Origin: Bacteroidales bacterium UBA3743
GTDB lineage: Bacteria > Bacteroidota > Bacteroidia > Bacteroidales > Paludibacteraceae
Length of the DNA stretch: 5,806 nt
Assembly: GCA_002371265.1 (NCBI GenBank)
Contig: DFGT01000015.1
Span: 1 to 5,806, forward strand
Direction of reading: 5' to 3'
How positions within the stretch are numbered: position 1 is the stretch's first letter; each line of letters starts with the position of its first letter. A model generated the notes under the pieces. It did no database searches, had not been told where the DNA came from, and worked only from the letters and a program-made list of their open reading frames with translations. Both the position numbers and the translations under genes were made by a program. Shown here piece by piece: positions 1 to 4,503 of this stretch.

Positions 1-24
1 CAGGTTTGAAACCTGCCACTACGG
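1..24 (+). repeat. Short palindromic repeat, copy 1
   Basis: The window opens with CAGGTTTGAAACCTG, two 7-base arms around a single G, followed by CCACTACGG. The same element in the same orientation, with one substitution (CCCCTACG instead of CCACTACG), lies at 2486-2508. The left end may be cut off by the window edge. Its full form may carry CGTAGGGG on the left, mirroring the CCCCTACG on the right, but that cannot be seen here. It is probably a dispersed intergenic repeat. Confidence 0.7.
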
Positions 25-77
25 ACATAAATTGACAATATTTTTTGAATAAACCTCAATAATTAACAAAAGAATCG

Positions 78-85
78 TATCTTAG
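78..85 (+). promoter_or_regulatory. Weak candidate -7 promoter element
   Basis: TATCTTAG differs by one base from the Bacteroidota -7 consensus TAnnTTTG and lies 54 bases before the ATG of the first gene. The nearest upstream TTTG (44-47) is about 30 bases away, too far for a normal -33 element, so support is weak. Confidence 0.25.
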
Positions 86-131
86 CCAAGATCAAGGCAG
101 GAGAAAATACACATTGTTAAAAATTTATGTC

Positions 132-827
132 ATGAAATATTATAGATTAGATAATTCCGTTGACACAAAAGTAATAGGACGTCATGCTATACAGTTAACT
201 TTCGCCGATAAAAAAAGTCAGGATTCATGTTGGAGTCTAGTTGATGAAGAGTTCCCGAATTTTAAGCCAGACTTGAGATTTGATTTAGAGAAAGGATCTA
301 AACTGACGGATGTCGCTAGCTCGGGCGTTGATGTGCCTGGATTCATGATAAATGAACGGGTAAAAAACATTTTTGAACAGTGTAAGTTGCCTGATCATCG
401 GTATTATGAAGCAACAGTTACAGATCATAAAGGAGTTGTTCACCCCTATTATTGTCTTCATATTTTGCCTAATGATTATTCTATGATTGATTTCAACAAA
501 ACCATATTTAAAAAAGCAACGGAACCTATGAAAATATGGCCAGAACTGGCTTTCCCGAATATGGAAGAAATAAAGAATGCTCCAGAAATACGGATAAAAA
601 GTCTGGAAGAAATGAAGAAATATGAGGATGAGTTATTCCCTAATGATATATATGTTGTTTTGGATGTATTAAGAATACATGATAGTGAAAAATACGATAT
701 GCTTTTTTTCCCGGATGTGGATGTAAACGTAAAATACATCTCAGAGAAATTAGCGAATATGTTGAAATCCGAAAAAATTACAGGAATCGGATTATACCCA
801 TGTGAGGACATAGAGAATCTTGAATAA
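132..827 (+). CDS. Imm11/DUF1629-like protein (probable immunity protein)
   Basis: This is a soluble protein of 231 residues with no signal peptide or membrane segment. It starts MKYYRL and carries a block GFMINERVKNIFEQ (about 71-84), then LPDHRYYEATV, YYCLHILPN and IDFNKTIFKK (about 119-128). This order (a 'G-hydrophobic-I-S/N-E-R' helix, then a strand pair, then 'ID..K/S.F') is what I recall for the Imm11 family (MXAN_0049/DUF1629, PF07791), whose members sit beside polymorphic toxins and are predicted antitoxins. The start is uncertain. A TTG at 114 is in frame and has AGGAG at 99-103, ten bases before it, but family members usually begin MxYYxL and SD sites matter little in this phylum, so I favour the ATG at 132. 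No toxin gene is visible beside it, so an immunity role is inference from family alone. The gene is AT-rich and uses AAA and GAA heavily, unlike por downstream. Confidence 0.6.
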   Translation: MKYYRLDNSVDTKVIGRHAIQLTFADKKSQDSCWSLVDEEFPNFKPDLRFDLEKGSKLTDVASSGVDVPGFMINERVKNIFEQCKLPDHRYYEATVTDHKGVVHPYYCLHILPNDYSMIDFNKTIFKKATEPMKIWPELAFPNMEEIKNAPEIRIKSLEEMKKYEDELFPNDIYVVLDVLRIHDSEKYDMLFFPDVDVNVKYISEKLANMLKSEKITGIGLYPCEDIENLE

Positions 828-878
828 ACAATTTGTCATAAACTCAAACAACTTCAGAAAACAGAAATATAAAAATTT

Positions 879-886
879 TATCTTTG
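879..886 (+). promoter_or_regulatory. Candidate -7 promoter element (distal) for the DUF1963 gene
   Basis: TATCTTTG is a perfect match to TAnnTTTG, 89 bases before the ATG at 975. No TTTG stands at the expected distance upstream. It could start a longer transcript of the DUF1963-like gene. Confidence 0.35.
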
Positions 887-941
887 TAAAAATCAGAAGA
901 CCTATTGGGCAGACTTTGAAAAATTTGTCTATAGGCATTCA

Positions 942-949
942 TAACTTTG
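942..949 (+). promoter_or_regulatory. Candidate -7 promoter element (proximal) for the DUF1963 gene
   Basis: TAACTTTG is a perfect TAnnTTTG match, 26 bases before the ATG at 975. A TTTG at 915-918 could serve as the -33 element, with a slightly long spacer of 23 bases. A bulged inverted repeat (901-905 plus 911-914 against 927-935) overlaps the spacer and might be an operator, although it is imperfect. Confidence 0.45.
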
Positions 950-974
950 TGGTATAAATTAAAAATTAAGAAAT

Positions 975-1919
975 ATGTCTAAATATATTTATCTGTTTGT
1001 TCTTCTTGTCTTTATATTTTGGTTTATCACCAATACCATACAAAATTGGGGCTATTGGAAAATAGACGAGTATAAAAAGAAGATGGGGCTTCTTGGTAGT
1101 GAGACAGATGTGAAAATTGCCTTGGGCAGAAGTGGTCTCAGCAAATACTATGATTCCATCGCTCCTTTGATACGCTGGGGAATCAATGTGAGACTGACAG
1201 AAACAGAGGAAAAAAGCCTTCTTTTGGGAACATCAAAGTTTGGAGGACGTCCGGACCTTCCGTCAGATGTAGAATGGCCGAAGTCTGCCAATGGGACACC
1301 TATGGAGTTTGTGGGCCAATTTAATTTGGAGGAGGCACACAAGGCAGATATGGAAGAACAGATGCCTGATCATGGAATCGTCTATCTATTCTTCAGTTTT
1401 TCCAATGCGGTGGAGGATTATAGTGATCCGCAATGTTTCAAGGCGATCTACGTGGAAAAAGCCGATGGATTGGCACGTAGAGAATATCCGGATGATGTGG
1501 AGAGGAAACAACCGTCTAAAAAAATGGATTTCATCGAATATTTGAGTCTGCCCACATTTGACTGGAGTGATTTGGAAAAGATGGGAATGACAGAAGCCGA
1601 GCAAGATGCATATAATGAGTTGAGCGGCACACATTTCGAGATCGTGATGCTTGGGCATATTCTCACTGTTCAGGGGCCTATGGAATATGATTGTGAGGAG
1701 CAACGTCTACATAGGAATATGGGAAATCTGCTTCCTGAAAAATGGGAGGAAAAATGCCAATTGTTCACACAGTTAGACGAATGGATTCCATTCTTCTATC
1801 TCAACAATGATTGGTTGGATCCGAATGGAGACAGTTCGGATATCGCATTCTATATTCAGAAACAGGATCTTAAAAATGGAGATTTCAGTAAAATGTGCCT
1901 TGTTGTCCAAGCAGACTGA
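975..1919 (+). CDS. Membrane-anchored DUF1963 (YwqG-like) protein
   Basis: This is a 314-residue protein. Residues 4-19 (YIYLFVLLVFIFWFIT) form one hydrophobic helix preceded by a lysine, so the protein is probably anchored in the inner membrane; the side it faces is not certain. The rest matches the DUF1963/YwqG pattern: TSKFGGRPDLP followed by WP (86-102), EFVGQFNL (111-118), HGIVYLFFSF (133-142), MLGHILTVQGPMEYDC (225-240), then CQLFTQLDEW (261-270) and SSDIAFYIQKQDL (287-299) near the end. In the family these are the 'SKxGGxPxLP..WP', 'Q.NL', 'LLGxp..iQ' and 'LLQlDSD..D.G..YF.I' blocks. The biochemical function of the family is unknown; some members lie near contact-dependent or polymorphic toxin loci. 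The usual single DUF1963 protein is shorter and soluble, so the N-terminal anchor of about 70 residues is an addition. It stands alone, 147 bases after the previous gene, with its own promoter candidates and no SD. Confidence 0.75.
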   Translation: MSKYIYLFVLLVFIFWFITNTIQNWGYWKIDEYKKKMGLLGSETDVKIALGRSGLSKYYDSIAPLIRWGINVRLTETEEKSLLLGTSKFGGRPDLPSDVEWPKSANGTPMEFVGQFNLEEAHKADMEEQMPDHGIVYLFFSFSNAVEDYSDPQCFKAIYVEKADGLARREYPDDVERKQPSKKMDFIEYLSLPTFDWSDLEKMGMTEAEQDAYNELSGTHFEIVMLGHILTVQGPMEYDCEEQRLHRNMGNLLPEKWEEKCQLFTQLDEWIPFFYLNNDWLDPNGDSSDIAFYIQKQDLKNGDFSKMCLVVQAD

Positions 1920-1921
1920 TT

Positions 1922-1969
1922 TGAAATGCGAAATTATAAATGCAAAATGCTAAATGAAATGCGAAATTA
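1922..1969 (+). repeat. 15-bp direct repeat in AT-rich spacer
   Basis: TGAAATGCGAAATTA occurs exactly at 1922-1936 and again at 1955-1969, with further AAATGC motifs between. The second copy can pair its AAATGC (1957-1962) with GCATTT (1971-1976) to form a short hairpin just before the REP-like unit. No U-tract follows, so it is not a convincing terminator for the DUF1963 gene. Confidence 0.6.
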
Positions 1970-1978
1970 AGCATTTTC

Positions 1979-2040
1979 GCGTCTGGAAGACGCTATCAGA
2001 GTAACCGCATGCGCCGAACGCAGTGGTGCTTGCGGATGAG
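1979..2040 (+). repeat. REP-like double-hairpin repeat, unit A
   Basis: Two palindromes lie in a row. The first is GCGTCT-GGA-AGACGC (1979-1993). The second, directly after GTAA, is CCGCATGCGCC (2005-2015), loop GAACGCAGT, then GGTGCTTGCGG (2025-2035): 11 pairs with one mismatch and one G-T. Units B, C and D share this layout. A conserved tetranucleotide just 5' of an imperfect palindrome is the architecture of REP elements moved by RAYT (TnpA-REP) transposases. That link is inference, since no transposase is in the window. Confidence 0.75.
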
Positions 2041-2049
2041 GGAATGGCT

Positions 2050-2111
2050 AAATTAAGCATCCCGGCGTCTGGAAGACGCTATCTCTGTAAAGCGTAGTGG
2101 CATTTGCGGAT
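2050..2111 (+). repeat. REP-like repeat, unit B (second hairpin degenerate)
   Basis: The first hairpin GCGTCT-GGA-AGACGC (2065-2079) is intact. The second palindrome has lost about 13 bases of its left arm, leaving AGCGTAGTGGCATTTGCGG after GTAA. The stretch AAATTAAGCAT before the hairpin is shared with unit A at a period of 86 bases (1964 and 2050), so A and B look like a tandem duplication that includes flanking DNA. The unit runs up to the start of the next gene. Confidence 0.7.
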
Positions 2112-2114
2112 AAA

Positions 2115-2477
2115 ATGTCTCACAAAGAAATAGCTGACAATATGGAATTTATAAAAGATTGGTTTCTGAAATTGAAATATGGTAAAATCAAAACACCTTT
2201 TCATCATTATACCGTTTTGCTTGATGTTTTTGCGGAAAAAGAGGTCACAGACTACAATTCAAATGTTTGTCCGGAAGGAAATGCATGGATGGGTGTGAAA
2301 GTGTGGGCAAACGACGCAGATGAAGCAGCTGATATAGCTTGCACTCTTGCCAGATCTATCGGTTTGGAAATAAACACGTCGAACAATAGTATACAAATAT
2401 TTGATACTAAGCCAGAAATGCCTCCACAGGAAAAACCTTTTGCATATGATAGTAATTTCTCTCCGTATGATGAATAA
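2115..2477 (+). CDS. Small acidic hypothetical protein
   Basis: This is a 120-residue soluble protein from the ATG at 2115. I do not recognise the family. What can be seen: an amphipathic N-terminal helix (MEFIKDWFLKLK), a strand (HYTVLLDVFAE), a strand WMGVKVWA leading into an alanine-rich helix (DADEAADIACTLARSIG) and a strand pair (LEI..NSIQIFDT). These suggest a small alpha/beta fold. The C-terminus is a proline- and acid-rich tail, PPQEKPFAYDSNFSPYDE. Its size, acidity and place after two immunity-like genes fit an immunity or accessory role, but that is only context. A GTG at 2097 is in frame and would add six residues (MAFADK). Those bases belong to repeat unit B, so I prefer the ATG. 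No clear promoter or SD lies directly upstream, where the sequence is repeat DNA. Confidence 0.6.
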   Translation: MSHKEIADNMEFIKDWFLKLKYGKIKTPFHHYTVLLDVFAEKEVTDYNSNVCPEGNAWMGVKVWANDADEAADIACTLARSIGLEINTSNNSIQIFDTKPEMPPQEKPFAYDSNFSPYDE

Positions 2478-2485
2478 TCGCAAAA

Positions 2486-2508
2486 CAGGTTTGAAACCTG
2501 CCCCTACG
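2486..2508 (+). repeat. Short palindromic repeat, copy 2
   Basis: CAGGTTTGAAACCTG followed by CCCCTACGA repeats the element at the start of the window, in the same direction, and begins 8 bases after the stop of the small hypothetical gene. The two copies bracket the three accessory genes. On the left, TCG at 2478-2480 mirrors the CGA on the right, but the bases between do not continue the palindrome. Confidence 0.7.
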
Positions 2509-2530
2509 ATCATGTCATGGTATTGCCACT

Positions 2531-2600
2531 GCGTCTGTAAGACGCTATTTCAGTAACCGCATGCACCGAACGCAGTGGTGCTTGCGGATGGCGGATGAGA
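2531..2600 (+). repeat. REP-like double-hairpin repeat, unit C
   Basis: First hairpin GCGTCT-GTA-AGACGC (2531-2545). After GTAA comes the second: CCGCATGCACC (2557-2567), loop GAACGCAGT, GGTGCTTGCGG (2577-2587), 11 pairs with one mismatch. It differs from units A and B in its loop (GTA instead of GGA) and is closest to unit D, 81 bases further on. Confidence 0.8.
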
Positions 2601-2611
2601 GGATGAGCAAT

Positions 2612-2675
2612 GCGTCTGTAAGACGCTACCTCAGTAATCGCATGCACCGAACGCAGTGGTGCTTGCGGATGAGAG
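2612..2675 (+). repeat. REP-like double-hairpin repeat, unit D
   Basis: First hairpin GCGTCT-GTA-AGACGC (2612-2626), then GTAA, then TCGCATGCACC (2638-2648), loop GAACGCAGT and GGTGCTTGCGG (2658-2668). The single change from unit C in the stem (C to T at its outer base) still allows a T-G pair. All four units lie in the same orientation. Confidence 0.8.
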
Positions 2676-2715
2676 GACGTGCGGTGCTTGCGGATGAGAG
2701 GACGTGCGGATGAGA
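2658..2715 (+). repeat. 25-bp tandem duplication at the end of unit D
   Basis: The 27-base stretch 2658-2684 (GGTGCTTGCGG, then ATGAGAGGACGTGCGG) is repeated exactly at 2683-2709, a period of 25. A third partial copy, GCGGATGAGA, ends at 2715. It copies the right arm of the REP-like hairpin and stops at the A-tract of the metK terminator. Confidence 0.8.
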
Positions 2716-2716
2716 T

Positions 2717-2744
2717 AAAAAAAAGACGGTGACATGCACCGTCT
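2717..2744 (-). terminator. Intrinsic terminator of metK
   Basis: Read on the - strand, the stem AGACGGTG / CACCGTCT (8 perfect pairs, arms at 2744-2737 and 2731-2724) closes a 5-base loop and runs straight into eight T's (2724-2717, the first of which is also the last base of the stem). It lies 28 bases past the metK stop and is a textbook rho-independent terminator. No + strand gene ends nearby to use the other side. Confidence 0.88.
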
Positions 2745-2771
2745 CTATAAAACTCTGAATTATCAATCAGA

Positions 2772-4055
2772 TTATTTGAATAGCTTCTTCAAATCATCCA
2801 CCTTGTCAGTCTTCTCCCATGTGAATAGTTCCACAGTACGCTCGAAGACATTTCCGTTAGCATCCTTGAATGTCTTGTCAACCTTCACTGGTTTGCGGCC
2901 GACATGACCGTAAGCGGCTGTTTCAAGGTAGATAGGCTGACGCAGTTTCAATCTCTCCTCTATTGCCTTAGGACGGAAGTCGAATAAACCGCTCTTGCTG
3001 ATTCTTTCAGCCATTTCACCGTCGGAAACGCCTGTTGTTGATGTGCCATAAGTGTTGATATATAGATTCATTGGTTCTGCAACGCCTATAGCGTAAGCCA
3101 CCTGCACCAAACACTCTTTAGCCAAACCTGCAGCCACAATGTTCTTAGCCAAGTGACGAGCAGCGTATGCCGCAGAACGGTCCACCTTACTTGGATCCTT
3201 TCCAGAGAAAGCTCCACCACCGTGAGCTCCCTTACCGCCATATGTGTCGACGATGATCTTACGTCCTGTCAGACCAGTATCACCGTGAGGTCCACCGATC
3301 ACGAATTTACCTGTTGGGTTGACAAACAGTTTGTAGTCGCCAGCCTTTAGAAGTTCAGCGTAAACCTTTGACAGTTTAGCAACACGAGGAAGAAGTATTT
3401 TCTCCACGTCTTCTTTGATCTTTGCAACCATCTGCTTATCAGCAGTTTCCTGATTGACACCATTGCCAGCCAAAATAAACTCATCATGCTGAGTGCTGAC
3501 AACAATCGCGTCGATACGCTTAGGGCGATTATCGTCGCCATATTCGATTGTCACCTGGCTCTTTGCGTCAGGGCGAAGATAAGGCATAAGTTTGCCCTCT
3601 TTCCTGATTGCCGACAACTCACGAAGGATAGCGTGCGACAGGTCGAGAGAGATAGGCATATAGTTTTCAGTCTCATCAGTGGCGTAACCGAACATCATAC
3701 CCTGGTCGCCGGCACCCTGCTCCTCATCTTTTCTGTCGACACCACGGTTGATATCCGGGCTCTGGCCATGGATTGCAGAGAACACTCCACATGAATTACC
3801 GTCGAACATATACTCACTTTTAGTATAGCCGATTTTGTTGATCACCTCACGAGCAACCTCCTGAAGATTAACGTATGCGCGGCTATTGACCTCACCTGCA
3901 AGCACCACCTGGCCTGTAGTCACAAGAGTCTCGCAGGCAACTTTTGATTCAGGATACTGAGCGAGAAAATTATCAAGCACAGCGTCTGAAATCTGGTCAG
4001 CCACTTTGTCTGGATGACCTTCAGAAACAGATTCTGATGTAAAGAAATATCCCAT
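2772..4055 (-). CDS. metK: S-adenosylmethionine synthase (methionine adenosyltransferase)
   Basis: MetK joins methionine and ATP to form S-adenosylmethionine, releasing phosphate and diphosphate; it acts in the cytoplasm, usually as a tetramer with Mg and K ions. The 427-residue protein is complete. Family signatures are present: GHPDK with the catalytic histidine (13-17), GQSPDINRGVDR (97-108), GAGDQGMMFGYA (114-125), NPTGKFVIGGPHGD (246-259), GLTGRKIIVDTYGG (261-274) and the phosphate-binding GGGAFSGKDPSKVDRSAAY (279-297). It is about 40 residues longer than the 384-residue E. coli enzyme, mainly from extra residues around 205-241 and a longer C-terminus, which I recall as normal for Bacteroidota. 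The start at ATG 4055 follows an AT-rich leader without SD. The gene stands alone, with its own promoter, a leader of about 210 bases carrying a SAM-II-like aptamer and an attenuator, and its own terminator. Confidence 0.97.
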   Translation of the reverse strand: MGYFFTSESVSEGHPDKVADQISDAVLDNFLAQYPESKVACETLVTTGQVVLAGEVNSRAYVNLQEVAREVINKIGYTKSEYMFDGNSCGVFSAIHGQSPDINRGVDRKDEEQGAGDQGMMFGYATDETENYMPISLDLSHAILRELSAIRKEGKLMPYLRPDAKSQVTIEYGDDNRPKRIDAIVVSTQHDEFILAGNGVNQETADKQMVAKIKEDVEKILLPRVAKLSKVYAELLKAGDYKLFVNPTGKFVIGGPHGDTGLTGRKIIVDTYGGKGAHGGGAFSGKDPSKVDRSAAYAARHLAKNIVAAGLAKECLVQVAYAIGVAEPMNLYINTYGTSTTGVSDGEMAERISKSGLFDFRPKAIEERLKLRQPIYLETAAYGHVGRKPVKVDKTFKDANGNVFERTVELFTWEKTDKVDDLKKLFK

Positions 4056-4098
4056 AATTTTATTTTTTATTCTATTTAATTAATTTCGACTTTAGTAA

Positions 4099-4134
4099 AA
4101 CGATAGCTTATAGCATATGGCTTATGGCATCGTT
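4099..4134 (-). repeat. Four tandem 7-mers forming an imperfect hairpin in the metK leader
   Basis: On the + strand the segment reads AACG, then ATAGCTT, ATAGCAT, ATGGCTT, ATGGCAT (4103-4130), then CGTT. These are four 7-mers of pattern ATRGCWT, flanked by complementary ends. AACGAT (4099-4104) pairs with ATCGTT (4129-4134), and inner bases pair in part around a central CATATG. It lies between the attenuator and the metK start. It could be a second regulatory hairpin or an mRNA-stabilising structure; no function can be read from the sequence. Confidence 0.55.
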
Positions 4135-4171
4135 AAAAAATAAAAAAACGCAAATACGGATGGTATCTGCG
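4134..4171 (-). terminator. Intrinsic terminator inside the metK leader (attenuator)
   Basis: On the - strand CGCAGATAC (4171-4163) pairs with GTATTTGCG (4157-4149), nine pairs with one G-U, around the loop CATCC. Seven U's follow at once (4148-4142), then A, then six more U's (4140-4135). It lies 32 bases after the riboswitch aptamer and about 80 bases before the metK start, so it would end transcription before the gene is reached. Its loop and 3' arm contain AUCCGU (4161-4156), complementary to ACGGAU in the aptamer (4251-4246), which offers a possible antiterminator pairing. Confidence 0.85.
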
Positions 4172-4203
4172 ATTCATAAAAACAACTAAAAACATTGAAG
4201 AAA

Positions 4204-4258
4204 CTACCGTTTTAGCATTTTTTTTACGTGGTTGCAATCGCTCAAATCCGTCCACATT
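4204..4258 (-). promoter_or_regulatory. SAM-II riboswitch aptamer in the metK leader
   Basis: Read on the - strand, P1 is AUGUGG (4257-4252) paired with CCACGU (4231-4226). The loop between holds GGAUUUG (4249-4243) and CGAUUGCAA (4240-4232). After P1 comes an A-rich strand and AAUGCUAAAACGG (4219-4207). From memory, these blocks in this order match the SAM-II (SAM_alpha, RF00521) consensus: short stem, GAUUUG, CGAUUGCA inside the loop, CCAC-GU, A-rich linker, AAUGCUAAA, then a short purine tail closing an H-type pseudoknot with the loop. CG at 4240-4239 can pair with CG at 4209-4208. Placement is right: about 7 bases after the expected transcription start and upstream of the SAM synthase gene, so SAM would repress its own synthesis. 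SAM-II is known mostly from Alphaproteobacteria. The call rests on motif recall, not on a covariance search. Confidence 0.85.
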
Positions 4259-4270
4259 TCATTTTCATTG

Positions 4271-4300
4271 CAAAATTACTAAAAAATCAGAAACTCCAAA
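4271..4300 (-). promoter_or_regulatory. metK promoter
   Basis: On the - strand TTTG (4300-4297) is followed after 18 bases by TAATTTTG (4278-4271), a perfect Bacteroidota -33/-7 pair at close to the usual spacing of about 19. Transcription should start near 4265, just ahead of the aptamer, leaving a leader of about 210 bases before the metK start. Confidence 0.75.
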
Positions 4301-4447
4301 AGAATGAACATAAAATTATCATCGCCTTTTTTTGGTACTTTTACGTTCATTTCGTCACATTATGTATTTATATTCTTTTTTTATTCATTTAAGTTTCATT
4401 TTGCAGAAAAAATATAGAAAAGGAGGTACTATTTTATAATTTTTTTC

Positions 4448-4455
4448 TAATTTTG
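4448..4455 (+). promoter_or_regulatory. Candidate -7 promoter element of por
   Basis: TAATTTTG is a perfect TAnnTTTG match, 48 bases before the por ATG and identical to the -7 of metK. No TTTG stands at the usual distance upstream, so the -33 is poor or replaced by an activator site. The rest of the por side of the intergenic space (4301-4447) is AT-rich with poly-T runs, and I see no further structure or small gene in it. Confidence 0.5.
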
Positions 4456-4503
4456 CTTTATCTATTGCGGATAGAAAAAACAAAAAACTATACATATTTA
4501 ATT

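Noticed and set aside
476..811. 111-codon ORF on the - strand
   Set aside because: It is antisense to the Imm11-like gene, and its serine- and phenylalanine-rich translation is typical of the complement of AT-rich coding DNA.
2259..2513. 84-codon ORF on the - strand
   Set aside because: It overlaps the small + strand gene and the palindromic repeat, and its translation is cysteine- and arginine-rich as expected of a shadow frame.
1979..2715. Possible CRISPR array
   Set aside because: The repeats are long double hairpins with variable spacing, an intervening gene and partial tandem copies. There are no regular unique spacers and no cas gene in view.
3486..3794. 102-codon ORF on the + strand
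   Set aside because: It lies fully antisense to metK within strongly conserved coding sequence, and its translation shows no recognisable pattern. It is a shadow of metK.
4056..4270. SAM-I (S-box) riboswitch in the metK leader
   Set aside because: None of the S-box core blocks that I know are present; the sequence fits the SAM-II blocks instead.
4421..4427. AGGAGGT, a perfect Shine-Dalgarno sequence, upstream of por
   Set aside because: It lies 76 bases before the por ATG and upstream of the predicted -7 element, so it is probably not in the mRNA. No start codon with a plausible small ORF follows at the right distance, and the por frame meets a stop at 4437.
4453..4503. In-frame TTG that would extend por by 17 residues
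   Set aside because: It overlaps the -7 element, and the added residues do not look like the start of this family, which begins close to the MAKEKKFITCDGN segment.
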